From J095 sp964517605 (GTDB taxonomy: Bacteria > Chloroflexota > Anaerolineae > 4572-78 > J111), in assembly GCA_964517605.1 (NCBI GenBank), contig CAZFCE010000009.1, positions 62,001 through 126,000 of the forward strand: DNA of 64,000 bases, given 5' to 3'. The position numbers and the translations under genes are program-made. The stretch's first letter is position 1; each line of letters starts with the position of its first letter. The notes beneath the pieces were generated by a model that saw only the letters and a list, made by a program, of their open reading frames with translations, searched no databases and was not told the DNA's origin. Below are positions 1 through 8,272 of the stretch, one piece after another.

Positions 1-55
1 CCAGTGTTAATTTTATATTTTTGGCGCATGCATAGTGTCTGAACAGGAGGCGGTG

Positions 56-1318
56 ATGGCTTTTTTTAGCGAATTAGTTGGCAAAATTGTCACCGATGTA
101 GATGGCAAACGAGTAGGGGTGCTGAAGGACCTGGTTGTTAAATTTTTGCATGAACTTCACCACCCGGTAGTAGAAGCAATCATAATTGATCATAAAGGAA
201 AGCAAGTAATTATCCCGTTTTCGGCGGTGGTGGTGTTATTTTCGGCAGCCATCCCCTTAAATTGTCATCTTGAAGATATAGAACCCTACGTTCCCGGCGC
301 AGAAGATATTCTGCTGGGAGAAAATGTGCTGGACAAACAAATCATTGACATCAACGGCATGCGCGTTGTCCGGGTAAACGACCTGGAGTTGGTGCGCGTA
401 AACGGCAACGTTTATGTAAGCAATGTAGATGTGAGCGGGCTGGGAATTTTGCGCCGGGTTGGCCTGGCCCAAACCGCCCAAAACATTGCCTCGTTCTTTC
501 AGCGCGAGCCGGCCAAAAATCTCATTTCGTGGGAAGATATTGAGCTGTTGATGCACGATGAGTTTATGCGCCTGAAAGTGCCCACAGAAAAACTGGCCGA
601 GCTTCACCCGGCGGACATTGCCGAAATCATCAGCGATTTGAACCGCGCCGAAGGCCGGCAATTCCTTGATACCCTGGATGTTAGACAACTGGCCGAAGCG
701 CTGGAAGAAGTGGAGCCGGACTTTCAGGCCAGCCTGGTAAAAAACATGTCCGACGAAAAGGTGGCCGACGTGCTGGAAGAGATGTCGCCCGACGAAGCGG
801 CGGACTTGCTGGCCGAACTGCCCTCGGAACGCAGTGAAGATTTGCTGGAGTTGATGGAAGAAGAAGACGCCGCCGAAGTGCGCAAGCTGCTGGCTTACCC
901 CGAAGATTGCGCCGGCGGGATTATGACCACCGAATTCGCCTCGGTGCCGCCGCATTTAACCGCCGAACAAGCCATTCAAATGCTGCGCGAAACCGCCGAT
1001 GAAGCCGAAACCATTTTTTATGTGTACGTTACCAACGTTGAAAATGAACTACTGGGCGTTTTCTCGCTCAGCGACCTGGTGCTGGCGCAACCCGACACGC
1101 CGGTGACTAAATTTATGCACAAACGGGCCGTCAGGGTTAACCTGCTGGACGATCAGGACAAAGTAGCCCAAATGATTGCCAAATATAATTTGCTGGCTAT
1201 TCCGGTGGTGGATGATAAAAACACGTTGCACGGCATTGTCACCGCCGACGACGCGCTTGACAAGATTATCCCCACGGCCTGGAAAAAACGCCTGCCGCGC
1301 CTGTATTTAACCAACTAA
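56..1318 (+). CDS. PRC-barrel / MgtE N-domain / CBS-pair protein (probable Mg2+ sensor)
   Basis: The protein (420 aa) is soluble. It has two PRC-barrel-like modules (about residues 7-70 and 92-137), an MgtE N-like superhelical domain rich in Leu-Ala-Glu and acidic repeats (about 180-290, e.g. 'MSPDEAADLLAELP'), and a CBS pair (about 290-410). It lacks the MgtE transmembrane channel, so it looks like a free-standing Mg2+-sensing module. ATG 56 is preferred over the in-frame GTG at 35, because AGGAGG at 45-50 sits 5 nt before it. Its stop lies 22 nt upstream of an Nramp-type transporter, so the pair is probably one operon and this protein may gate or sense for the transporter. Function is inferred from domains and context. 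Confidence 0.85.
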   Translation: MAFFSELVGKIVTDVDGKRVGVLKDLVVKFLHELHHPVVEAIIIDHKGKQVIIPFSAVVVLFSAAIPLNCHLEDIEPYVPGAEDILLGENVLDKQIIDINGMRVVRVNDLELVRVNGNVYVSNVDVSGLGILRRVGLAQTAQNIASFFQREPAKNLISWEDIELLMHDEFMRLKVPTEKLAELHPADIAEIISDLNRAEGRQFLDTLDVRQLAEALEEVEPDFQASLVKNMSDEKVADVLEEMSPDEAADLLAELPSERSEDLLELMEEEDAAEVRKLLAYPEDCAGGIMTTEFASVPPHLTAEQAIQMLRETADEAETIFYVYVTNVENELLGVFSLSDLVLAQPDTPVTKFMHKRAVRVNLLDDQDKVAQMIAKYNLLAIPVVDDKNTLHGIVTADDALDKIIPTAWKKRLPRLYLTN

Positions 1319-1340
1319 ACCGGAAAGGAGCTAACCCGCG

Positions 1341-2627
1341 ATGAAAGCCTCAACCTTGTTCAAAAAAAATATCTGGTTAAGTTCAACCTTTGTCCGGCGA
1401 TTGGTACTTTTCCTGTCGGTGTTTGGGCCGGCTACAATTACTGCCATGGCCGATAACGACGCCGGCGGCGTGGCCACCTACTCCATTGCCGGGGCGGTTT
1501 TGGGCTACCCCATCCTCTTTCCGCTGGTAATTATCACCGTGCTGCTGGGTGTTACCCAGGAGATGGGCATGCGGCTGGCCATCATTACTCGGCGCGGCCT
1601 GGGCGATTTAATCCGGGAGAAATTTGGGGTTAAAGTTTCGCTGCTGATTTTTACCAGCCTGCTGATAGCCAATATGGGCACCATCATCACCGAATTGGCG
1701 GCGGTAAAAACCACCAGCGCCATGTTAAATTTACCGGCCATCCCCATGGTGATTCTAATTGTGCTGATTTCTTTTGTGTTTATCACCAAAGGAAGTTACA
1801 AGCTCACCCAGAATATTATGCTGCTATCCAGCCTGTTCTTCCTGACCTACATTTTTTCGGCGTTTATGGCCAAACCAAACTGGGGGCTGGCGTTGAGCAA
1901 CCTGGCTTATCCGCATGGCGTTGATTTTACCCCGGATTATCTAAAAAACTACCTGTTAATTGGGATGGGCGTGCTGGGCACGACCATTACGCCGTGGGGC
2001 CAGTTTTTTATCAGCAGTTTTGCCTTTGATAAAAAAATTGAAAAGGGCAAAGTAAATTACGGCCAACTCGAAGCCTATTGGGGCGCTTTTCTCACCGATT
2101 TTTTCTCGTTTTTTATGATTGTGGCCACGGCGGCAACCCTGTTTGCCCACGGCATCGCCCTTGAATCGGGTGAGCACGCCGCGTTGGCCATTAAACCCTT
2201 TGCCGGCGAACTGGCCGGAACCCTGTTTGCGCTGGGCATTCTCAACGCCGGGTTTATGGGGCTGGTGATTGTTTCATTGTCCACCGCCTACGCCTTTGCC
2301 GAGTTTTTTGGCCTGCCCGGCAGCCTGGACACCTCTTTTAAACAGAGCAAAACTTTTTACACCATTTTCATTGGACAACTGGTGGTAGCCACCGCGGTGG
2401 TGATGTTTCCCAGGGTATCGCTGTTTCAACTGGCGGTTACCACGCAAACCATCAACGCCATGATGCTGCCGCTGGTATTTTTCTATTTAATCAGCCTGAC
2501 TAGCAACAAAAAATTGATGGGTGAGTACGCCAACAACGCCTTTCAAAAATACTTTACCGTTGTGGCCACGGTGGTCATCACCGTTGCCTCGGCGATTACT
2601 TTGGGCGCTACCTTTTGGCAGTTTTAA
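1341..2627 (+). CDS. Nramp-related divalent cation transporter
   Basis: A polytopic membrane protein (428 aa, roughly 11 helices) of the Nramp/SLC11 superfamily. The first-helix signature reads 'ADNDAGG' (residues 37-43), not the canonical DPGN. The sixth-helix region reads 'TPWGQFFIS' and lacks the Met/His pair of Mn2+/Fe2+ Nramps. These substitutions, plus the upstream MgtE-N/CBS gene, suggest an Nramp-related Mg2+ transporter more than a classical Mn/Fe importer. That substrate is inference. AAAGGAG at 1323-1329 precedes the ATG at 1341, and a strong terminator follows the stop, closing a two-gene operon. Confidence 0.85.
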   Translation: MKASTLFKKNIWLSSTFVRRLVLFLSVFGPATITAMADNDAGGVATYSIAGAVLGYPILFPLVIITVLLGVTQEMGMRLAIITRRGLGDLIREKFGVKVSLLIFTSLLIANMGTIITELAAVKTTSAMLNLPAIPMVILIVLISFVFITKGSYKLTQNIMLLSSLFFLTYIFSAFMAKPNWGLALSNLAYPHGVDFTPDYLKNYLLIGMGVLGTTITPWGQFFISSFAFDKKIEKGKVNYGQLEAYWGAFLTDFFSFFMIVATAATLFAHGIALESGEHAALAIKPFAGELAGTLFALGILNAGFMGLVIVSLSTAYAFAEFFGLPGSLDTSFKQSKTFYTIFIGQLVVATAVVMFPRVSLFQLAVTTQTINAMMLPLVFFYLISLTSNKKLMGEYANNAFQKYFTVVATVVITVASAITLGATFWQF

Positions 2628-2631
2628 GGCT

Positions 2632-2679
2632 AAAAAATGCCGGCGGCACGGCATACATCGTGCCGCCGGCATTTTTTTG
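2632..2679 (+). terminator. intrinsic terminator after the Nramp gene
   Basis: A perfect 14-bp inverted repeat (2637-2650 with 2659-2672, loop 2651-2658) is flanked by an A run on the left and seven T residues on the right. Confidence 0.9.
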
Positions 2680-2714
2680 GGGAGTTTTACCCCATGACCA
2701 ATGTTCAAAATTAA

Positions 2715-2743
2715 TTGACATTATCTTTCAGTTCTGCTATAGT
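2715..2743 (+). promoter_or_regulatory. sigma70-type promoter for the ATP-grasp gene
   Basis: TTGACA (2715-2720), a 17-nt spacer and TATAGT (2738-2743): nearly ideal housekeeping promoter geometry, about 340 nt upstream of the next start codon. Confidence 0.75.
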
Positions 2744-2796
2744 TTGCTACTCAAAACAATATAACTCTGGTGCTCTGTGCTTTTCCCCTTGACCGG

Positions 2797-2805
2797 TGCT
2801 ATAAT
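2797..2805 (+). promoter_or_regulatory. extended -10 promoter element
   Basis: TGCTATAAT forms an extended -10 with a perfect hexamer. No good -35 lies 17 nt upstream, as is common for extended -10 promoters. It may be a second start point for the 3087 gene. Confidence 0.5.
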
Positions 2806-3086
2806 GGCACACTCCTTACCAGAGTCATTACAATCCACTCTATTCAGGTTTTGGCCCAGGTTAAAGCGATGTTTACCGGGTTTAAATGGGTTAGGGGCAA
2901 ACATTGCCCTCCTCTTTGCCTTTTAGCATCCCTGGCTAAGGCAGCCTAACCACCGAGGCATATGCGGTTTAGCGCACACCGTTGCGCTCGCCTTACCCCT
3001 TGGCGTCAGGCCAAACTCAACTCTATTATCAACCAAACTCCTGCTCATCAATGTTGTAACTACTCTATTTAAAGAAAGAATTATCA

Positions 3087-4142
3087 ATGGGAAATCAGTC
3101 AACAAACTCTCACGAAAATGAGGAGGAACGCGCCGAGTTAAGCGATCCTCCCAGTCCAGACCTGGTTTTGCTCCTGTACAGCGTGGTTGAATCGCTGCAA
3201 CGGGGCGAACCGCACGATTTAATTGCCGATTTGGAAACCCTCGACACGGCCCAATCCATTGGCGTTGCCCTCCAAACCGCCGGTTATCCGGTAATTATGG
3301 CTCCCATCCGCTCCGAAGAAGATATATTTGCCGCCGTAGCCGGGGTTGATCCGCGCACCACGCTGGTTTTTAATTTATGCGAAACTCTGGGCGGTATTTC
3401 TACCCAGGAATCGCGGGTGCCGTACCTGCTGGAACAACTGGGCTTTTGTTACGTGGGCGCCACCCCCGAAAATCTGGACGCCTGCCTGAACAAAGGCCAC
3501 GCCAAAGCCTGTCTGCTGCAACGGGGCGTATCAACCGCGCCCTACCAGGTTTTTCACACCGCGCACGAAGAGCCGGTAACGGTGCCGCTGCCCGCCATAG
3601 TCAAGCCGGTGGCCGAAGATTGCAGCCTGGGCATTAACCTCAACGCTGTAGTGTGCGATGTTGATTCGTTGCGGCAGCAGGTTGATTATGTGCTAAAGGT
3701 GTACAAACAACCGGCGCTGGCCGAAATGTACCTGGATGGCCGCGAATTTAGCGTGAGCTTGTGGGGCAACGGCATTACTCACGTTTTGGCCGTGGCCGAA
3801 ATTGATTTTTCAAACTGCGCTGGCCGCTGGCCGGTGGATGATTTTGAAGCCAAATGGAGTGATCGTTTCTCGGCGGTTTATCCGGCCCCCATTGATAATG
3901 AGTTAAAAAATTCCATCCACCAGTTGGCGTTGGCCACCTTTCACACTATGGGCTGCCGCGATTACGCTCGGGTGGACCTGCGCGAAAAAAACGGGCAACT
4001 CTACGTACTGGATGTTAACCCCAACCCCTGCCTGTCAATGAGCGCCGGGTTTGCCACCGCCGCCCGAACAGCCGGGTACGATTATCCCGGCATGGTGCGG
4101 CAAATTGTGCAATGGGCCTGGCTGCGAAAAGGCAAGCATTAA
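3087..4142 (+). CDS. ATP-grasp ligase of the D-Ala-D-Ala ligase type
   Basis: A 351-aa ATP-grasp protein. Visible elements are an N-terminal preATP-grasp region, a 'CETLGG' and 'YVGATPENL' segment like D-Ala-D-Ala ligases, the nucleotide-binding 'AIVKPVAEDCSLGIN' strand-loop, 'LDGREFSVSLWG', and a C-terminal metal-binding 'LDVNPNPCLSMSAG'. The family joins a carboxylate to an amine through an acyl phosphate. The last motif differs from the classical DdlA/B form, so an amino-acid or peptide ligase other than Ddl is possible. There is no cell-wall gene neighbour. It is monocistronic between its own promoters and a terminator, and the RBS is weak (AAAGAAAGA). Confidence 0.75.
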   Translation: MGNQSTNSHENEEERAELSDPPSPDLVLLLYSVVESLQRGEPHDLIADLETLDTAQSIGVALQTAGYPVIMAPIRSEEDIFAAVAGVDPRTTLVFNLCETLGGISTQESRVPYLLEQLGFCYVGATPENLDACLNKGHAKACLLQRGVSTAPYQVFHTAHEEPVTVPLPAIVKPVAEDCSLGINLNAVVCDVDSLRQQVDYVLKVYKQPALAEMYLDGREFSVSLWGNGITHVLAVAEIDFSNCAGRWPVDDFEAKWSDRFSAVYPAPIDNELKNSIHQLALATFHTMGCRDYARVDLREKNGQLYVLDVNPNPCLSMSAGFATAARTAGYDYPGMVRQIVQWAWLRKGKH

Positions 4143-4165
4143 TCACATTGGCCCGATAACACTTG

Positions 4166-4203
4166 TAAGAAATGGCTCTATCCTTTGAGCCATTTCTTAT
4201 TTA
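4166..4203 (+). terminator. intrinsic terminator after the ATP-grasp gene
   Basis: A perfect 13-bp inverted repeat (4166-4178 with 4187-4199) is followed by TTTA. Confidence 0.75.
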
Positions 4204-4236
4204 AGATAGGGAAACATTACCGCAAGGAGAATTACA

Positions 4237-4803
4237 ATGCCCAAAGATTTTACTGCTCAACCCTACAACCAGGTGCGGCGGGCCGATCGGGCCGTAACCG
4301 ACGACGCCTGGATCAAAGCCTTGCTGCATCGCGTTCCATTTGGTGTGCTGGCTACCGCGCTGGATGACCAGCCTTTTATCCACAGCAACCTGTTTGTGTT
4401 TGATGAAGCCGCCAACGCCATTTACCTGCACACCGCCAAAGTGGGCCGCACCCCGGCCACGGTGCAGGCCAACCCCAAAATCTGCTTCAGCGTGAGCGAG
4501 ATGGGCCGGCTGTTGCCCGCCACCGAAGCTATGGAATTTAGCGTGGAATATGCCGGAGTAACGGTATTTGGCACGGCCTCGATTGTGACCGATGCCGCCG
4601 AAGCCGAACACGGCCTGCAACTGCTGCTCAACAAATACTTTTCTCACCTGCAACCGGGCCGCGATTACCGCCCCATTACCCCGGCAGAGCTACACTACAC
4701 CTGCGTTTATCGCCTGGATATTGACCAATGGAGCGGCAAAAAAAAGGAAGTCCAGCCGGATTTTCCCGGCGCGTTCTTTTACAGCCCCGCCTCCAGTGAT
4801 TGA
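4237..4803 (+). CDS. pyridoxamine 5'-phosphate oxidase-like FMN-binding protein
   Basis: A 188-aa split-barrel flavin-binding protein. It begins with a helix carrying 'WIKALLHRVPFGVLATALDDQPFIHSN', typical of the PNPOx-like family in which this strand contacts FMN. 'IYLHTAKVGRT' and 'CFSVSEMGRL' follow the family pattern, as does the late 'YRLDIDQWSGKKKE'. Members often act as F420/FMN-dependent reductases or heme/antibiotic-modifying enzymes; the substrate here is unknown. AAGGAG lies 8 nt before the ATG. The gene is bracketed by terminators on both sides. Confidence 0.8.
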   Translation: MPKDFTAQPYNQVRRADRAVTDDAWIKALLHRVPFGVLATALDDQPFIHSNLFVFDEAANAIYLHTAKVGRTPATVQANPKICFSVSEMGRLLPATEAMEFSVEYAGVTVFGTASIVTDAAEAEHGLQLLLNKYFSHLQPGRDYRPITPAELHYTCVYRLDIDQWSGKKKEVQPDFPGAFFYSPASSD

Positions 4804-4816
4804 CAACCACGTAATT

Positions 4817-4856
4817 AAAAAATCCCCGGCACAAAAAAAATGCCGGGGATTTTTAT
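4817..4856 (+). terminator. intrinsic terminator
   Basis: Inverted repeat 4817-4831 with 4841-4854 (core ATCCCCGGC/GCCGGGGAT) with flanking A and T runs; an A-rich loop. Confidence 0.85.
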
Positions 4857-4913
4857 TCCCCGCCCGGTTAAAATTACCGGGCAAACAGTTCCGGGCATAG
4901 ACTTTGCCGCCGG

Positions 4914-4942
4914 TTGGAGTTTATTCCAAAACGCATTATAAT
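4914..4942 (+). promoter_or_regulatory. sigma70-type promoter of the PP2C operon
   Basis: TTGGAG (4914-4919), a 17-nt spacer and TATAAT (4937-4942). It lies inside the longest possible PP2C reading frame and therefore argues for the downstream TTG start at 4995. Confidence 0.75.
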
Positions 4943-4994
4943 AGTGCTGGCAATTACATCAAGCTCAACCCGCTCAAACGAGGAGGCAGCCACT

Positions 4995-5945
4995 TTGTCT
5001 ACAAACAAGCCAGATTCACCGGTCAAAAATAATCCGGTGTTACATTATCACTACGCTGGCCTAACCAACACCGGCATGGTACGCGACCACAACGAGGATG
5101 CGTACAAACTACCCTCCGCCACCGATGCCATAACGCTGGCCGCCAAAGGCCACCTTTACGTTCTGGCCGATGGCATGGGCGGGCATCAAAAAGGCGAAGT
5201 CGCATCGGCAATCACCATTGATACGGTTAACACCGAATATTACACCTCCGTCATTGAAATTGACTCGAACCAGCCGGAAAAAACAATCATCGAGGCGCTG
5301 GTTTACGCCATTGAAAAAGCCAATCTCAATGTAATTGATGCCACGCAGGGCGGCGGCACCACCATTGTGGCCGCCGTGCTGTACCACGATACCCTGGTGG
5401 TGATGAACGTGGGCGACTCGCGGGCCTATTTGCTGCGTGATGACCAGCTCTACCAGATTAGCCGCGACCATTCGCTGGTATCGCGGTTGGTGGAAATGGG
5501 CAAAATCACCGAGGAAGAAGCCTTAAGCCACCCGCGCCGCAACGTGTTATACCAGGCTTTGGGCCAGGGCAACGAAGTTGACATTCACATTGTGCAGGAA
5601 AAGCTACAACTCAACGATGTTGTAATTTTGTGCAGCGACGGGTTGTGGGGCGAAGTTGGCGAAATAGCCATTATTGAGGTGCTCAACGCCACCAAACACC
5701 CGTTGCAAGCCATTGAAACCCTGGTAGATATGGCCAACCTCACCGGCGGCCCGGATAACATCACCGCCATCGTCATTCAGGTGGCCGACTATGAAGCGCC
5801 CGAAGCCGGCTACGGTTCGCAGCCGCAATCGCCACTCGATGTTTTTATTGTTGATGACGACGATACGCACCCCACCGCGCCGTCAACCAGGCCAGTCCAT
5901 ACCAAACCCACCACCCTCCCCGAAAGTGGTCTCTGGAAAGGCTAA
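4995..5945 (+). CDS. PP2C-family Ser/Thr protein phosphatase
   Basis: A 316-aa metal-dependent phosphatase, soluble. All PP2C motifs are present: 'RDHNEDAY', 'LADGMGGHQKGE', 'GTTIVAA', 'GDSRAYLLRDDQLYQISRDHS', 'CSDGLWGEV' and 'GGPDNITAIV'. The metal-ligand aspartates of the D-G-M-G-G, S-D-G and D-N motifs are intact. A low-complexity Pro/Asp/Thr tail of about 50 residues follows. The start is taken as TTG 4995 because AGGAGG (4981-4986) lies 8 nt before it and the promoter hexamers overlap the longer upstream reading. Such enzymes reverse Hanks-type kinase signalling; no kinase is encoded in the window. A small membrane protein follows after 8 nt. Confidence 0.9.
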   Translation: MSTNKPDSPVKNNPVLHYHYAGLTNTGMVRDHNEDAYKLPSATDAITLAAKGHLYVLADGMGGHQKGEVASAITIDTVNTEYYTSVIEIDSNQPEKTIIEALVYAIEKANLNVIDATQGGGTTIVAAVLYHDTLVVMNVGDSRAYLLRDDQLYQISRDHSLVSRLVEMGKITEEEALSHPRRNVLYQALGQGNEVDIHIVQEKLQLNDVVILCSDGLWGEVGEIAIIEVLNATKHPLQAIETLVDMANLTGGPDNITAIVIQVADYEAPEAGYGSQPQSPLDVFIVDDDDTHPTAPSTRPVHTKPTTLPESGLWKG

Positions 5946-5953
5946 AGCGGCTC

Positions 5954-6328
5954 ATGATAGATTTTATCGCTACCGAGGCAACCGTCAGGGCGTTAAAAAA
6001 ACAAGCCAAATCCGGTGAAATTGATCTGGCTGCTTTTGAAGCGGAATTGATGAAAATGGTGGATGTGGCCGAGGATGGCTATTATTGGATGTTTGGCCAC
6101 GTCACCGAGCAGTGGTATCGCCACGATGGCCAAAACTGGCTGCCCGACAGCCCCGGCGAACTGCTGGTTACTCCCAACGAACTGCTAAACCACCCAACTC
6201 ACCATCAACCCGAACCCGCTCCGGCGGATTGGGCCTCGATTGAAATGAGCTGGTTTTTACTGGGCGTGGTTGGCCTGATTGTGATTTTTAGTATTGTGTA
6301 CGCCGCCACGCTCCAAACAACTATTTGA
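5954..6328 (+). CDS. small membrane-anchored protein, PP2C operon partner
   Basis: A 124-aa unrecognised protein. The N-terminal helix 'ALKKQAKSGEIDLAAFEAEL' resembles SHOCT-like oligomerisation segments. It is followed by an aromatic-rich module 'GYYWMFGHVTEQWYRHDGQNWLP', similar in style to WxxG...WYxxDGxxW repeats seen in bacterial regulatory proteins. A single transmembrane helix (about residues 98-119) ends the protein. It begins 8 nt after the PP2C stop and is surely co-transcribed, so a role as membrane tether or sensor for the phosphatase is plausible but unproven. Confidence 0.6.
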   Translation: MIDFIATEATVRALKKQAKSGEIDLAAFEAELMKMVDVAEDGYYWMFGHVTEQWYRHDGQNWLPDSPGELLVTPNELLNHPTHHQPEPAPADWASIEMSWFLLGVVGLIVIFSIVYAATLQTTI

Positions 6329-6333
6329 GCGGC

Positions 6334-6786
6334 TCAAACCGGGCTGGCGTAAAACAGAATGTAAACGCAAAGACCAAACACAACGGCTACCGTCCACGCC
6401 GTGTACGCCGCCCACATCCAGTACCGCAACACCCCAATTTTGCGCGGCAATATTTTTAGCGCCGCCAGCAAGCAGTAAATGGATAACAATTGGGCCACAC
6501 TCCCCAATATGGCGTGCGCCACCGCCACCAGCACCGGCAATTCAGTTAGCCGGGCTGCGCCCGCCCCGGAAACAGCCCTGAATGTAGGACTCATCACAAA
6601 AACAATAAAAAAGATGTTAAGAATCACAACCGGGATTTGCAGCCACTCGTGAATTTTGTATTTGCCCTGGAGTTGCGCCACCACGCCGGCGCTCAACGCC
6701 AGATAAAAAACAACCTGCACCACCAGCGTAATATCCACCAGCAAACTGGGGCTAAAAAAACCGGCCGTATTTCTTAACAGTTCCAT
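6334..6786 (-). CDS. small four-helix membrane protein (DUF420-like)
   Basis: A 150-aa integral membrane protein with four predicted helices. Helix-associated His residues occur in 'KYKIHEWLQIPVV' and 'AVAHAILGSVAQL'. The pattern 'RYWMWAAYTAWTVAVVFG' resembles DUF420/YozB-type proteins, sometimes linked to heme-copper oxidase assembly; that match is from memory and only suggestive. It converges on the 5954 gene with 5 nt between stops. GAGAGA precedes the ATG. Confidence 0.55.
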   Translation of the reverse strand: MELLRNTAGFFSPSLLVDITLVVQVVFYLALSAGVVAQLQGKYKIHEWLQIPVVILNIFFIVFVMSPTFRAVSGAGAARLTELPVLVAVAHAILGSVAQLLSIYCLLAALKILPRKIGVLRYWMWAAYTAWTVAVVFGLCVYILFYASPV

Positions 6787-6837
6787 GGCATTCTCTCTCC
6801 CGCAATTATTCCCCGGCGCAAATACTCCCGGTAAAGG

Positions 6838-8178
6838 CTAATTTCCGGCAAAATCCAGCACAAAAGTGTACCACCCCGATTGGCCCTGGGCTACGCCCAC
6901 GCCCACCCGGTTAAAGTTTTGGTGCAAAATATTCCGGCGATGGGGCGCATCGCCCATAAACCAGTTGATGGTAGCCGCCACCGCCTGATCAGCCGGTTTA
7001 ACGCTGAGATAAATATTCTCACCCACCCAATTGGTTGATAACTTGCGATCCTTAAACCGGTCACGCAGAGTGCTGCCTTCGGGGGTGACGTGGCTAAAAT
7101 AACCGCGAGTTACCATATCGTGGGCCTGGCTCCAGGCCATTGTGGTGAGTTGCGCATCAACGGCATACGGCGGCAAATTGTGGGCGGCGCGTTCGGCGTT
7201 AACCGCTTTAACCATTTCCGCTTCCAACCCCACCAACGTGGGCGAACCGCTTTTCAGCGCGGCCACGTCGGCCTCAGACAGAGAAGGCGCGGGGGGCCGG
7301 TTGGCCGCCGGAGCGGCTTCGCCGCCGCCGTTGCGCGGGCGAGGCCGGGTGAGCGGCACTTTGAGCGTTTGGCCAATTTGCAGGATTGTGGTCGGTTCCA
7401 AGCCGGGGTTAACCGCCAGAATATCTTCCAAGCTGGAGCCGTTGGTAATGGCAATGTCCAGTAACGTATCGCCGTCCGAAACCTGATAATCTATTTGCGG
7501 CGCCCACACCACCGGGTCAGGCAAATCGCCATTGGCGGGTGGAATCAGCACCTTTTGCCCAATTTGCAGGTTGTTGGGATCAAGCATGGGGTTAACCATC
7601 ATGATCAAATCAACCGAAACATTAAATTTTTGGGCCAAAGCCAGCAACGTGTCGCCGGCATTTAGGGTTTGAAACACCAACACCGGCGTTGGTTTGGGCG
7701 TGGTGGGCACAGTTGGCGATGGCAGCGGCGTTGCCGTCACCGGGATGAGCAACTTTTGGCCAATTTGCAGCGTGGTGGGGTCGGTGATGTGGTTTACCGC
7801 CATAATTTCGTCGGCGGTGATGGTGTATTTGGCCGCGATATCCACCAATATTTCGCCGGCTTTGATGGTATGCACCACCGGCGCAGGCGTGGCCGTAGCT
7901 GCAACGGTTGCCGTTGAGGAAGGCCGGGCGGTGGCGGTGGTTGCTGCCGTAGTCTTTGGTAAAACCGCCGCCGGTTGCGCTGTGGCAGGTGACGCAGGTT
8001 GGGCCGTGGCCAAAGCCATCGTCGAAACGGGTGCCGGCGGCGACGCGGTTGTATCAATGGTGGCCCCGGCGCGCGGCGTGGCCACGCCAGACCAAACTGC
8101 CAAAACCACGCTTGCTATAATTACCACTCCAATGGCCGCCTGTTGCAACTGCGGCCCGGAGTTACGGCCTTGATCCAA
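6838..8178 (-). CDS. secreted or anchored LysM (x3) plus CAP/SCP-domain protein
   Basis: A 446-aa exported protein. It has a hydrophobic N-terminal anchor (about 13-33), an Ala/Thr/Pro-rich linker (35-100), three LysM peptidoglycan-binding domains (102-147, 169-213, 230-275, each with GDT/GEI...NP...L.IGQ.L.IP), a second Pro-rich linker and a C-terminal CAP domain (about 320-444). The CAP domain shows 'MAWSQAHDMVTRGYFSH', 'VGENIY', 'HRRNILHQNFNRVGVGV'. It resembles YkwD-type proteins with added cell-wall anchoring. The enzymatic role of bacterial CAP domains is generally unsettled. A promoter precedes it. Confidence 0.9.
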   Translation of the reverse strand: MDQGRNSGPQLQQAAIGVVIIASVVLAVWSGVATPRAGATIDTTASPPAPVSTMALATAQPASPATAQPAAVLPKTTAATTATARPSSTATVAATATPAPVVHTIKAGEILVDIAAKYTITADEIMAVNHITDPTTLQIGQKLLIPVTATPLPSPTVPTTPKPTPVLVFQTLNAGDTLLALAQKFNVSVDLIMMVNPMLDPNNLQIGQKVLIPPANGDLPDPVVWAPQIDYQVSDGDTLLDIAITNGSSLEDILAVNPGLEPTTILQIGQTLKVPLTRPRPRNGGGEAAPAANRPPAPSLSEADVAALKSGSPTLVGLEAEMVKAVNAERAAHNLPPYAVDAQLTTMAWSQAHDMVTRGYFSHVTPEGSTLRDRFKDRKLSTNWVGENIYLSVKPADQAVAATINWFMGDAPHRRNILHQNFNRVGVGVAQGQSGWYTFVLDFAGN

Positions 8179-8214
8179 ATTTTATCTCCATCTGCCAACC
8201 AAAGTTAACCAAAA

Positions 8215-8244
8215 ATTATACACGTCTCTTTTTAATCACGCCAA
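8215..8244 (-). promoter_or_regulatory. sigma70-type promoter of the LysM-CAP gene
   Basis: On the minus strand, TTGGCG (8244-8239), an 18-nt spacer and TATAAT (8220-8215), about 40 nt upstream of the start codon. Confidence 0.6.
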
Positions 8245-8272
8245 ACGGGGCCAACTGCGCCCTCTGCGCTTT

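Larger units (their letters stand above)
2680..3086. other. 407-bp intergenic leader with no gene
   Basis: No supported coding sequence is seen; a 60-codon antisense ORF here looks spurious. The stretch holds two promoter-like elements (2715-2743 and 2797-2805) and then roughly 280-340 nt of untranslated leader before the ATP-grasp gene. I could not match the leader to a riboswitch class. Confidence 0.6.

Noticed and set aside
2923..3105. Minus-strand ORF (60 codons) in the leader upstream of the ATP-grasp gene
   Set aside because: No RBS, no homologous motif, and it overlaps the start of the real gene.
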